The position numbers and the translations under genes were made by a program. Shown piece after piece: positions 53,507-64,000 of a stretch of DNA of 64,000 bases. The stretch lies in assembly GCA_032871835.1 (NCBI GenBank), contig CM065299.1:78704204-78768203 (forward strand). Direction: 5' to 3'. Numbering within the stretch: position 1 is the stretch's first letter; every line of letters starts with the position of its first letter. Under the pieces are notes generated by a model. The model searched no databases and was not told the origin of the DNA. It worked only from the letters and a program-made list of their open reading frames with translations. The DNA is from Dipteronia dyeriana. Lineage: Eukaryota > Streptophyta > Magnoliopsida > Sapindales > Sapindaceae.

Positions 53507-53910
53507 TAGAGGTGTCCACGTTTCGGTTAAACCGTTCGAAACTGAACTGAAACCGTCCTCTCAAAACCGTAACCGTAATCGAAATCGTCGGTTACAAAAC
53601 CGGTTCCCGGCGGTTCGGTTACGGTTACGGTTAGGATTTCTGAAAGACCGTCCAAAAACCGCCGGTTTCGATAAAAAAATAAATTATGCAACAACTAATC
53701 AATTGCTGACACGAGACAATGTCTATGAAAAAAAACTGGACCAAACCGAAACCGAACTAAATAGAAAAACCGTCGGTACCCAAACCTCCCCATTCCGGTT
53801 ACGGTTACGGTTACGGTTCGGCCTTTCAAGAAACCGAAATCCGCGGTTCGAAACCGAAATCCGCGGTTCGTAACCGAGATCGAACCGGAACCGAACCGTG
53901 GACACCATTA
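53507..53910 (+). mobile_element. hAT-type MITE, second family (404 bp)
   Basis: Ends TAGAGGTGTCCACG / CGTGGACACCATTA (12 of 14 match inverted), target duplication TAGGTAGG (53499-53506) / TGGGTAGG (53911-53918). Packed with CGGTT/AACCG and GGTTACGGTTACGG runs. No coding. Confidence 0.88.
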
Positions 53911-53918
53911 TGGGTAGG

Positions 53919-56045
53919 TAAGTGTATTCTTGTCAAGACACCAATAAATGTGAATATAAGTAGTGAAAATTTTGAAAAGGGATATTATCATTTAGATCCG
54001 TATGAAGCTGATAGATCTGAATCAGATTAAGTCATGGCTCCATCTGCCGGTTTCATATAGTCACAGTACTACTTCTGTCAGTTTCAAATGAGGTCGCGAC
54101 TCCTTATGTTGGCATCGGGGTCGGCCCGTGAATATGAGATGGAGCTACGGATCTAAGATGGAGCCCGGAATCAAAGACAAAGAAATAGTTAGTAGCTCGA
54201 CTTTATTTAAAACTATAGGGACTCAAATGATAATATCCTTAAATTTAAACTTTATTAAAATTTGACTGACAAATGTTGGAATTTGCTCTTCTCTTTTACC
54301 TTTTCTAAACCCTTTTGGTGTTCTCACATTTTCTTTGGACTCCTATAATTTTTCTTGGTAATTTGGTGAACGGATATAGGTTTTAAAGTTATCCACTCAA
54401 CGAAAAAGAAGTGAATATTGATAAGAGATAAAGAAGAATTTGACGAAACAAAGTAAGCAAAAACATTCACGAAAGTCGCATTGTTTATATTGTTTTTCCC
54501 TTACGAGAATATACTGTTAGTTTATATCGAACATTTAATACACATCATCATATTTTTACAGTATGTAATGATATGTTCATGAGAAAATAATTGATTGTTT
54601 ATGAGATACACCACATCTTCAAAGTTCAGGCTTTAATGGATCATGAGGCTCCAATGATTGATCTCATCTCATGACCCTTTTGTTTTAAAATTGCATTCAA
54701 GCCCTAATCTACTTTAACGAGTGATAATAATAACATTCCTTAAAAACTGTATTTACACATCTTTCATAATCATATCAATCATTTTTTTTTTTAAATTTCT
54801 AATTCATAAATAAACTCCATTTAATACTAAAAATACCATTTATATTGTATTTTTGTAAATACACATTACTTACGACTATTATTATGTTATTTAATCAATT
54901 TTATTATTATTTCAAAAAAGAAAAATGTTACCTTTAATTCTCTTACTATTCTTTCTCTTCCCTACTTATTTTTTCTTGGTTTTTTCAAAATCAAACTCCA
55001 TTTTTCGTTAAAAAATCATTTTAAGTTTTTTTTTTTTGAGAACCACTTTCGTTTGAGAGTTGTAAAAATAAAGATTTATATCATATCCCAATTGATGTGG
55101 AAGTAGATAGGTGTTAAATGATATTTTTTTTTTAAAAGGATAAGTGTTCAATGAAATTGAAGAACATCTAATATTTTTTAACAAGAAAGAACATATAATA
55201 TTGATAAATAAATAAAAAGTCTAAAGTGTGTTTGAAAGAAATAAAAAAAAATAGATAATATAGTTAATTTAAAAGTATCTTATATACATAATGATTTTGT
55301 TCTTATAAAAAACATTAATTAAAAATTTTAATTTTTCATAATCAAATTTATCTCATAAGTTTGATTCATTTTTCATACTTAACAATAAATTTGTATTTCC
55401 TTAAAAGAGATCAAAAATATATTTAAAAGAGAATTTAGGGTTTATTAAAATGGAAAGACTTTTTATAATATATTTTAATATCAAATCATTAATATGGAAA
55501 AAAAAATACAAAAAGATTAAAATATAAAACTAATTAAAAATTATTGGTGGATGTACTAATAAATAATTAGTCATTTTAGTAATTTTTGTAACAGATATTA
55601 TTGGATTTTAAAAACATACTAATTTGGGATGTACATACGATTTTTAAGGGATACAAATATCGTTATGTTAAGATGAGACTTTTAACCGATGAAAAAAAAT
55701 TCATTTATATATGCCATTTCCCATGCAAGAATACTGAAAGAACATGGTCTGAAAAGAACATTAATATATAATATTGACTTGTATTACTTAAACTTTTTAC
55801 TTAAATAGAATCAATAAGTAAAATGGTATACCCTCGAGCATAAATCTTGTTATGGTAGGTTCTAGTCGTCCCCTAAACCTACAATAACATGATTTATTGA
55901 AAATAAGAAGATAAAAAAAATAAAAAATAAAAAATAAAAATAGCTTACGTTGAAATGGCAGAAAGGGGAATCGATTCCACATCGTTAACTTGTTAAGGCC
56001 AGGAAAGAGCAGCTCCAGAAGGGGATTCAATTCCAATAAGCTGTT
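53919..56045. other. AT-rich intergenic, nothing recognised
   Basis: Two kilobases with many A/T runs. No LTR pair, element terminus or credible ORF seen. ORF 55797-56036 (-) is a low-complexity chance ORF. Confidence 0.5.
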
Positions 56046-56050
56046 TGCAT

Positions 56051-56710
56051 TGTAAATCGTAATTTGCAGTCAAACCTGGTTGGTATCAAAGAAAATAAAA
56101 AGTAACAGCACAAGAAAATCACATTAGAAAAACAGAGTTTGAACTGAGGCCCTTGTTTCACACGGTGTCCTTAAGACAATTTCGTCAGACAACACCGTAT
56201 GTGTATTAGGCGATTGTCTCCCATGATACAACGGTTCAACAGTGGTAGACCTAAGCCACTACCTACTACCAGCGAACTCAAACCGAGTTTGAGCTTATCA
56301 AGAAAACCAGAGAAGAAAAGAATTCGGCTGTTCAAAAGAAAACTGTATATTTTGTTCTGTGTGTCACACGAGTCGTGCATTCGAAGGTTCGAGGTCCATG
56401 ATTTGCACCACTCTGCGTGCGCGAGAGAGTCTTTATACCACAAATATTGATAGCTCATATCACACATTCATTTATATACTTATAAGTGATTTCCCTAAGC
56501 AATGTGTGATTCATTTTAATCCCTATACAATGGGTCCACTTTGAGACTTAATTTCTCATTCGCCCATTAACCATTTTGTGAATTTTCGTATACCATTTCG
56601 AAGTTCTCACGGAGAAGAATTCGAATTCACTTTAATCTTCCATTTCTATAAAATTTATCATACTCAATTTTTACTTTCAAAATGAGAGCTTATCACAAAA
56701 TTATCCAACA
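56051..56710 (-). mobile_element. Solo LTR of the right-edge Copia family
   Basis: 660 bp matching the LTR 58411-59351 along its length, apart from a gap of about 290-300 bp (the counterpart of 58690-58990 is missing). It begins TGTAAATCG and ends CCAACA. No internal region adjoins it. Flanks TGCAT / ATAAT do not match, so the target duplication has decayed or the edge is off. Confidence 0.75.
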
Positions 56711-57018
56711 ATAATATCAATTCTACTTCCTTTTTATTTACTTTTCTAATACCAAGCAATGAAAGTATACGATTTGATTTTTTCTTCCAATTATTTATAC
56801 ATTTTATTGGGTGTTTAGTGAACAATCAAGAACGAGTGGTGGTGAGCCCACACGCTTCAACCTATTTCTTGGACTCCTGAATTTTTATTTTTATTTTTAT
56901 TTTTTAAAAAGAAAATTAAAATTGCATTGATTATAGGGCAAATTACACTATCATATCTTAATTATATGTATAATAGCAACAAAACTAGTGCATAATAGCA
57001 CCAAAACCGGTGAAAATA
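56711..57018. other. AT-rich spacer
   Basis: Nothing recognised. Confidence 0.4.
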
Positions 57019-57585
57019 GGGATAATTATCCCGGTGGCCATCAAATTGATGATATACTATCAAAATTGCCACTAGATTCGAAAGTTGTTCTAAAATAGTC
57101 ACTTTGGACGAACTTTGTGATACCAATGATCATTCCATCAAACACTATTAACTTTACGGTTAAATAAATGGACATTTTAGTAACTTTATCTATAATTACA
57201 AAAATAAAATATAAAATATAATACTTTATGAAAAACTTTCTATAAATATCAAAATTTTGAGTTGAAAACAAAACTATTATATGCTTACTCTGTTGTTTGT
57301 TTTCGTATTCGAGTAATCTGGAGATATTTATCTTCCATGATTTATTCAATTCATAAAAAGTGTTTGTGGAATTTGTTCTAAAAAGGGGAAAAAAAAATTG
57401 TTCAATATACAGATCTAATTTTAAAGCTGAAATGCTCATCTATTTAACCGCAAAGTTAACAGTGTTTGATGAAATGACCATCGGTGTCATAAAGTTTGTC
57501 TAAAATAACAATTTTAGAACAATTTTCCAATTTAGTGATCATTTTGATAGTGTATATCAATTTTGATGACCACCGTGAAAATATC
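57019..57585 (+). mobile_element. Long-TIR Mutator-type MITE, diverged relative
   Basis: The left GGGATAATTATCCCGGTGG, then CCATCAAA and ACTATCAAAATTG, is mirrored on the right by TTTTGATGACCACCGTG. Arms about 150-180 bp. Inner CTATTTAACCGCAAAGTTAA mirrors TTAACTTTACGGTTAAATA. The architecture is like 20684-21341. Target duplication not resolved. Confidence 0.65.
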
Positions 57586-57589
57586 ATAA

Positions 57590-58366
57590 TAATACTGACT
57601 TCATCGGTTGACTAACCGTTGATCACTTTTAATAACTAACCGATGAAGAGCAATTTGGCCTTTTGCAAAGTTCTTAAATAAAAAAGAAAAAAGAAATCAG
57701 GGATGTCCAATTAAAGTTAGCCACATCAGTACTAAAAACTTTTATTAATTTTTTTTATAAAAAAAATCTATCTTCTCCTCCACCACACAAACCTGAATAA
57801 CCAATTTCTCTTTCACTTTCATCCGCCATTTTCTTCTTTTTCTTCTTCTTTTCCTACCCATCTTCTTTATATCTATATCACAAAGGCACAAACACACCCG
57901 AAAAAACAATCAATTGAAAAAAACCATAAATCATTTATCTACATTAATATAGATCATAATCTCCATTGATGGAGATTAATCTTTATCAATGGAATCAATG
58001 GAGATTAATCATTATCAATGCAGATTCCAGATCCTTTACAAAATCTAATAAAAAAAGGGATCTGGAGATCGCAGATCTTTGAATTCAAATAAGGGTGATC
58101 TTTGAAATCAAATAAGGTTCATCAGATCTCTGCTGTAAGGGTTTGAAATTTTCGTTAAACTATTTTTTTTCTTTGAAATCCGTTAGACTATTGTACATTA
58201 TTGTTTTGTGTTTTGGGTACTTCTCGATTAAAAGTTTTGGTTGGGTTTTTCCTTGTCTTTGCCTTTGTGCCGAAATCATAGATCCATTGATGGAAATGGA
58301 AATCTCACATCTCCATTAAAAGAGATTTGGAACTATGCAACAAAAACCGTGTATTCCATTAGATTG

Positions 58367-58368
<2 letters not shown>
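57590..58368. other. Intergenic with pyrimidine-rich stretch
   Basis: 57780-57900 is CT-rich (CATTTTCTTCTTTTTCTTC) and could be a relict 5' UTR. 57960-58025 holds imperfect repeats of ATGGAGATTAATC. No ORF of note. Confidence 0.35.

Positions 58369-58410
<42 letters not shown>
58369..58410. repeat. (TA)21 microsatellite abutting the LTR
   Basis: Pure alternating TA of about 42 bp directly next to the LTR start. The Copia apparently landed in or beside it. Confidence 0.9.
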
Positions 58411-58413
<3 letters not shown>

Positions 58414-59351
58414 AAAACGTATTTTGCAAACAAACCTGACTGATATCAATGAAAACAAAAAGTAACGTTAGAAAAGGAGTTTGAGTTTGATCAGAGACCC
58501 GTGTTTCACACGGTGTCCTTAAGACAATTTCGTCGGACAACACCGTATGTGTATTAGGCGATTGTCTCCCAGGATACAACGGTCCCACAGTGGTACGCCT
58601 AAGCATTATCCACTACCAGCGAACTCAAATCGAGTTTTGAACTTACCAAGAAAACAGAGAGAAGAAACGAATTCGGCCGCTCAAAAGACACTTGAATTAT
58701 TTTTTTATATGTGTTGAACATAATATAAGAGGGATTAAATACCCAAACCGAAACACTAGGGTTTTGATTTAATAAGGAAATAATTTAATTAGATAATAAT
58801 CTCCAAAGAGATTTATTTCTAATTAAAACTCGATTCTGTATTCTTAGTGATCAAGTAAGAAATCAGAATCTAAACAATTAAAGCTTTCCTTATTCATCAT
58901 AATTAAAAACGTTGACTTAGGGAAGTGGCAAAAGGTCAACTGTACTCTCACGGTCCAATCGGAGCGGCATTCGTGTCCGTAGGTCGCGCCCACACACGAG
59001 TCGTGCATTCAAAGGTTCGGGGTCCATGATTTCCACCCCCACCCCCCCTGCGCGCGCGAGAGAGAGCCTCTATGCCACACACATGTTGAAAGCTCATATC
59101 ACACATTCACTTATAAACTACTTATAAATGATTTCCCTAAGCAATGCGGGATTCCTTTTAATCCCTACACAATGGGTCCACTTTGAGATTCAATTTCTCA
59201 TTCACCCAGTAACCATTTTGTGAATTTAAGTATACCATTTCGAAGTTCTCACGGAGGATAATTCGAATCCACTTTAATATTCCATTTCTATGGAATTTAT
59301 CATACTCAATTTTTGCTCTCAACATGAGAGATTATTACAAATTTCCAATAA
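58411..59351 (-). repeat. 3' LTR of the right-edge Copia
   Basis: 941 bp starting TGTAAAACG and ending CCAATA (canonical CCAACA changed). It contains a C-run/GCGCGC/GAGAGA patch at 59033-59068 and a block (58690-58990) absent from the solo LTR at 56051-56710. Confidence 0.85.
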
Positions 59352-59939
59352 TCCCCCACATGAATGAAATTGACATAGGAGACACAAAGAAGATGTTTGG
59401 TAAGTTCAAACGGTCGAAGCCTGCATAGGATAGGTAGGTGTTACCATTTGAACCGTCACTTGTAAAGGTATGCTTACTTTACTGGTTGATCAGTTGATGT
59501 GATATCCTTGAACTGTTCTGCCATTTTGTGTAAACGATCACACACTTTACACAGGTATCTTCCAGACCCGATTTGGTTCTCATTTTTATGTTCGTTTTGG
59601 CCATGGACATGCGCCTGATTCTGTGAGTCTTTGGAGAATATAACCATTCACTATTCTCTTTAGAAGCGGCCCCACTTCTCTCTTACATAGGTGATTTCTT
59701 AATTAAGAGTAACCCGCTTTACTTTGCTCGGATTTCCATAGCTAGGAATTTCGACGCATAAGAATCATTAAAAACCACTGTTCAACCTTTTCCCTACGGG
59801 CATCACTGTTTCATCATAGGAATCGACTTGAGGGTAACCCCCACAGTGATCCAACTGAGTCTTACAACTTGGTTGCCCCATTGAACCTAGATCTTTGGAT
59901 CTCCAGTCAACTAGGTTGGGTGTCCATTATATCGACCTT
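59352..59939 (-). other. Polypurine tract and 3' non-coding part of the right-edge Copia
   Basis: The complement of ATCCCCCACAT (59352-59362) gives the purine tract ATGTGGGGGAT. The rest, up to the RNase H stop at 59940, is non-coding, as usual for a 3' leader of this size. Confidence 0.75.
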
Positions 59940-61802
59940 TTATCTAATGGGCTTTAGTCCCATTCCTCTCGATGATGTCTCAACTAGTTCTCTGTTTAAA
60001 CCTTTAGTTAGCGGATCCGCAATGTTATCTTTTGACCTTACATAGTCAATAGTGATAACCCCAGTTGAGATTAGCTGTCTAATGGTATTATGTCTTCGAT
60101 GTATATGTCTAGGCTTCCCATTATACATACTGCTCTGTGCTCTTCCTATTGCTGATTGACTATCACAGTGAATGCAAATCGCCTGCACAGGCTTTGGCCA
60201 TCTTGGAATATCTTCTAAGAATTGGCGTAGCCATTCAGCCTCATCTCCACATTTATCTAATGCTATAAACTCAGATTCCATGGTGGATCTGGCTATACAT
60301 GTTTGTTTGGAGGATTTCCAAGATACCGCCGCACCACCCAGTGTGAACACATACCCACTAGTGGATTTTGAATCCTTCATATCAGATATCCAGTTAGCAT
60401 CAGTGTATCCTTCTAGGACAACTGGATATCTGGTATAATGTAGTCCATGATTACGAGTGAATCGTAAGTACTTCAGTACTCTTACTATTCCTTTCAAGTG
60501 ATCGGTTCCTGGATTACTCGTATATCTGCTTAATTTTCTGACTGCATTCGCTATGTCTGGTCTTGTACAACTGGTTAAGTACATCAGACTTCCTATCACT
60601 CGAGAATATTCTAGTTGAGAGATGCTCTCACCCTTATTCTTGGATAGATGTAGATTTGTATCTACTAGTGTTCTAGAAATTTCAGAATCATTTTTGTTGA
60701 ATTTCTCAAGAATCATGTCAATATAGTGTGATTGACTTAGTATGAGTCCGTTAGATGTCCTTAAGATTTTCATTCCCAATATTACATCAGCCGGTCCCAT
60801 ATCTTTCATATCAAATCTTGATTTCAACATATCTTTGGTAGATTTGACCATTTTATCATCACTACCAACAATGAGCATGTCATCAACGTAAAGGCACACA
60901 ATGACATAGCCATTTTCCGTGTCTTTGACATAAACACATTTGTCACATTCGTTGATCTTAAATCCGTTTGACATCATAGCATTGTCAAATTTCTTATGCC
61001 ATTGTTTTGGTGCTTGCTTTAAACCATATAAAGATTTCACCAATTTACAGACTTTCTTTCTTTGTCCTGGAGCGAAAAAACCCTCATGTTGTTCCATGTA
61101 AATTTCTTCATCTAAATCTCCATTTAAGAAATCCGTTTTCACATCCATTTGATGTACTTCAAGATTTCGCAAAGCTGCGATTGCAAGTATCATTCTAATG
61201 GAGGTTATTCTCGTCACAAGAGAATATGTATCAAAGTAGCCTAGGCCTTCTCGTTGATTGTAACCTTTAATTACAAGTCTGGCCTTATACTTATCAATTG
61301 TTCCATCTGCTTTCATCTTTCTTTTGAAAATCCATTTGGATCCTAGCGGTTTACATCCCGGAAGAAGATCCACTAATTCCCAAGTATGATTTTGAAGGAT
61401 GGAATCAATTTCGCTTTTGATTGCCTCTTTCCACAAGAGTCCTTCAGAAGAGCTTACCGCTTCTTTGAAGGTTCGAGGTTCACCTTCCAGCAAATAGGTC
61501 ATAAAATCTGGACTAAAAGACATTTTCGTCATTGCTCTTTTGCTACGTCTAGGTTCATCCTCTACTTCATTTCCTTGTTCTTGGTCCTCACAACTATCAT
61601 CATGTGTTCGTTTTGACGAACTTGCTTCATCATTGGATTTATATGGAAAAACATGTTTAAAGAACATCGCGTTTCTAGATTCCATTATCGTGTTTTTTTG
61701 TATATCTGATATGTCAGATTTATAGACCAAGAATCGATGAGCAATATTGTTTTGTGCATATCCAATGAAAATGCAGTCAACAGTTTTAGGACCTATTTTC
61801 AC
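59940..61802 (-). pseudogene. Copia RT and RNase H (620 codons open)
   Basis: It opens in the integrase C terminus ([20 protein letters not shown]). The RVT_2 domain covers about residues 150-390: [57 protein letters not shown] (family ETFSPV; ETF here reads DTY), [36 protein letters not shown] and an intact YVDD box ([11 protein letters not shown]). RNase H is at about residues 480-600: [53 protein letters not shown]. Full family length with catalytic residues present; the reading frame upstream is closed by stops, so it cannot be made as a normal polyprotein. Confidence 0.9.
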
Positions 61803-61961
61803 CTTCTTAGGTATAGGTACTGCTACTTTGGCAAGACACCCTCACATTCGTAAGAATTTATAGGAAGACTTTCTTCCTTTCCATAGTTCATATGGTGTCT
61901 TGTCTTCTTTCTTTCGGGGTACCTTGTTTAAAAGGTAATTGCTAGACAATATAGCGTCACC
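61803..61961 (-). pseudogene. Integrase C-terminal stretch between two Trp stops
   Basis: Minus-strand reading continues GDAILSSNYLLNKVPRKKED, KTPYELWKGRKSSYKFLRM, stop, [16 protein letters not shown] at about 61961 and TGA at about 61841 both replace Trp of the family (NMWGDA, VWGCLAKV). Single-base changes would explain both. Confidence 0.75.
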
Positions 61962-63446
61962 CTACATGTTCTGAGGCACTCCAGAACTTATCAGCATTGC
62001 ATTCATCATTTTTTTCAAGGTACGATTTTTACGTTCTGCAATACCGTTTTGCTGAGGGGAATATGGTGCAGTAGTTTGATGTATGATTCCGTGTTGAGCA
62101 CAGAATTCACCAAACGGTGCTATATATTCACCACCTCGGTCACTTCTCAGTACCTTGATTTTCTTGTTGAGTTGATTCTCAACTTCAGTTTTATAAAGAT
62201 TAAACTTCTCTATAGCTTCATCCTTGTTTTTCAACAAATATACATAGCAGTATTTGGTGCTATCATCTATAAATGTGATGAAATATTTGTTGCCACCTCT
62301 TGTTTGAACAAATTTTAAATCACATATATCTGTGTGAATTAAATCAAGAGGTTCAGTTTTCCTTTCAATAGTTTGAAATGATGACCTTGTTAGTTTTGCT
62401 TCAACGTAAACTTCACACTTATGTTTAGGATCAATATTGAATGTGGGAATATGATTTAAGTTTATTAATCTACGCAGAGTATCATAATTAACGTGTCCTA
62501 GTCTATCATGCCATAAATTGGAAGACTCAAGCAAATAAACTGAAGAATTATCTTTATTGATTGTTCTTTTGACAACAGATACATTAAGCTTAAACAACCC
62601 TTCAGTTACATATCCCCTACCCACATAAGTTCCCTGCTTGGTTAAAACCACTTTGTCTGATTCAATCACCATCTTTAACCCATTCTGATTGAGCAACGAA
62701 CCTGAAACCAAGTTCTTGCGTATATCAGGTACATACAGTACATTGTTCAAGCTCAGGGTTATACCAGAGGTCATCTTGAGAATGACTTGACCACGTCTCT
62801 TAACGTCAGATGTGGCTGAGTTGCCCATATACAACTTTTCTTCATTCTTCATTTCTTCAAATATATTGAACATCTCCCTGTCAGAGCAGATATGACGAGT
62901 GGCCCCAGTATCCAACCACCACTCCCTTGGGTTTGACCCAACAAGGTTTGCTTCTGTCACAACTGTAGAGAGATTGATCTTGGATACATCTCTTGAGATC
63001 CCAGGAACCATGTTTGCCTCGTGGTTCTTCTTCTTCTTTGGCAACCTGCACTCAGAAGATTTGTGATCCAGCTTGTCACAGTTGAAGCACTTCCCTTGGA
63101 ATTTTGGCTTCTTAGAGACTCCTCCTTTAGGACCCAATTTGAATCCTTTCCCAGGCTTGTTCTTCTTTGGTTTAGAACTTTGCCCATGCTCAACCACATT
63201 GATCTTCACTTCAGGCGCATTGACATCTTTCTTGTCATACTTCATGTGATCTTCCTGAATACGAAGCTTGGGAATTAGATCCTCGACCTTCATCTCCTTT
63301 CGCTTGTGTTTGAGATAGTTTTTGAACTCTTTCCATGAAGGAGGAAGCTTCTTAATGATTGCAGCCACCTGAAAAGTTTCACTCAGGGTCATCCCTTCGG
63401 CATGTATCTCATGCAGAATCACCTGTAGCTCTTGGACTTGACTCAT
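61962..63446 (-). pseudogene. Copia gag (C-terminal), protease and integrase (494 codons open)
   Basis: Order: gag C-terminal region ([40 protein letters not shown]), a zinc knuckle [14 protein letters not shown], retropepsin with [12 protein letters not shown], pre-integrase [20 protein letters not shown] with [10 protein letters not shown] (the second Cys pair member reads Tyr), and the integrase core with [50 protein letters not shown] and [14 protein letters not shown], so all three D, D, E positions are kept. It ends PQNM at a TAG in place of Trp. Apart from the Cys change, the domains look intact. Confidence 0.9.
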
Positions 63447-64000
63447 AACTGTCTTGGAATCCCCTATCTTGTAATCAAGAAACCGGGAGACAATAAACTT
63501 CTTGGAACCAGCGTCCTCAGTTTTGTATTTGCGGTCGAATGATTCCCACAGTTCTTTGACTGTTTTCTTTGAAGAATAAACGCTATATAGCGAATCTGAC
63601 AGCCCGTTCAGTATGTAATTACGGTACAGGAAATTCGAGTGATTCCATGCATCAATTGCATTCTATACCTGAACATCTCGCTCTTCACCATTATTAGGTT
63701 TAGGAGCATCTTAGTCAAGAATCTACCAAGGTTCAGTGTGGTCAGATAAAACATCATCTTTTGCTGCCATCGTTTAAAATTCGGTCCACTGAACTTATCA
63801 GGCATCTCCATATGAGTCATCGGCAAAGGTACCGAATTCATGTAGGGATTTGCCATGGGAACATTCCCTTGACTCATATACTAGCTCATCACCGGATCAG
63901 GCATGTTTCTGACGAAGGAGTTGATGGTCGGAGTCGTTGTAGCCACAGTAGGTACTACTACTGGTACCTGGCCCACAAGCACAGAGTTCACATCTGAAGT
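63447..64000 (-). pseudogene. Copia gag N-terminal part, runs off the right edge
   Basis: From the edge inward: a Val/Thr/Pro-rich start (QVPVVVPTVATTTPTINSFV), a TAG near 63880, MSQGNVPMANPYMNSVPLPM, then the capsid start MEMPDKFSGPNFKRWQQKMM. A frame break and stops between 63700 and 63450 separate it from the gag C terminus, which continues there in fragments ([24 protein letters not shown]; [20 protein letters not shown]). Confidence 0.78.

Larger units (their letters stand above)
58411..64000 (-). mobile_element. Near-intact Copia element, continues past the right edge
   Basis: Minus strand: gag enters from the right edge (about 64000-63447), then knuckle, protease and integrase (63446-61962), RT and RNase H (61802-59940), roughly 580 bp of non-coding tail, a purine tract at 59362-59352 and the 3' LTR 58411-59351. 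The 5' LTR lies outside the window. Breaks found: a TAG in gag near 63880, a frame break at about 63450-63700, a TAG after PQNM at about 61961, and a TGA in the FLRM-GCLA context near 61840. The last two are at conserved Trp codons. It is the best preserved element here. Confidence 0.9.

Noticed and set aside
57780..57900. CT-rich 5' UTR of an undetected gene
   Set aside because: No adjoining ORF or splice-consistent exon before the LTR at 58411.
62049..62318. + strand ORFs within 60172-63278
   Set aside because: Antisense shadows of the Copia integrase/RT coding strand.

Overview
The window is nuclear DNA from a flowering plant, most likely a eudicot. It is AT-rich, has short exons with GT..AG introns, and is packed with plant-type LTR retrotransposons, hAT, Mutator and Harbinger elements and MITEs. 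The Ulp1/DUF1985 Mutator-type element recalls elements described from cucurbits, but the species cannot be fixed from sequence alone. No rRNA, tRNA, CRISPR or operon structure was seen.

Host genes are few. Gene 1 (+ strand) enters from the left edge. Its exons are 1-222, 13020-13127 and 14104-14226, and it encodes a small one-pass membrane protein of unknown function. Its 12.8-kb intron holds a Copia element nested in another Copia (1178-11325) and a Gypsy tail (about 11606-12540). Gene 2 (+ strand) has exons 41058-41232, about 41320-41464, 41551-41616 and 50296-50451. It encodes a small membrane protein that may be related to SHORT HYPOCOTYL IN WHITE LIGHT 1. Its 8.7-kb last intron holds a chimeric Copia/Gypsy insertion (45477-50194) with a 215-bp inverted repeat, and its first exon seems to carry a 1-base frameshift. 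A 102-codon ORF at 25000-25308 (-) is a weak third candidate.

The rest is layered transposable elements. From 14.9 to 24 kb: a hAT MITE; a Harbinger/hAT-like MITE that truncates a degenerate DUF1985-Ulp1 Mutator-type element with a palindromic AAGCTC array; a long-TIR Mutator MITE; AT microsatellites; a hAT fragment; and a LINE RNase H remnant. From 26.0 to 37.4 kb: a hAT derivative containing a Harbinger element sits 12 bp from a full-length hAT element (27874-37353). The gene of the full-length hAT is split by a gag-only Gypsy-type LTR element (31681-36661) and by a short LINE copy. From 37.4 to 41 kb: a minisatellite and MITEs.

Right of gene 2: a solo LTR (50658-51293), a second copy of the palindromic Mutator-type element (about 51655-52600), two hAT MITEs with target duplications (52688-53345 and 53507-53910), a solo LTR (56051-56710), and a nearly intact Copia element (58411 to the right edge, - strand) whose 3' LTR matches that solo LTR. 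All the TE genes carry stops or frameshifts; several stops sit where tryptophan is expected. The interest lies in TE architecture, in the two host introns, and in the hairpin-forming structures. No new defence or metabolic system was found.
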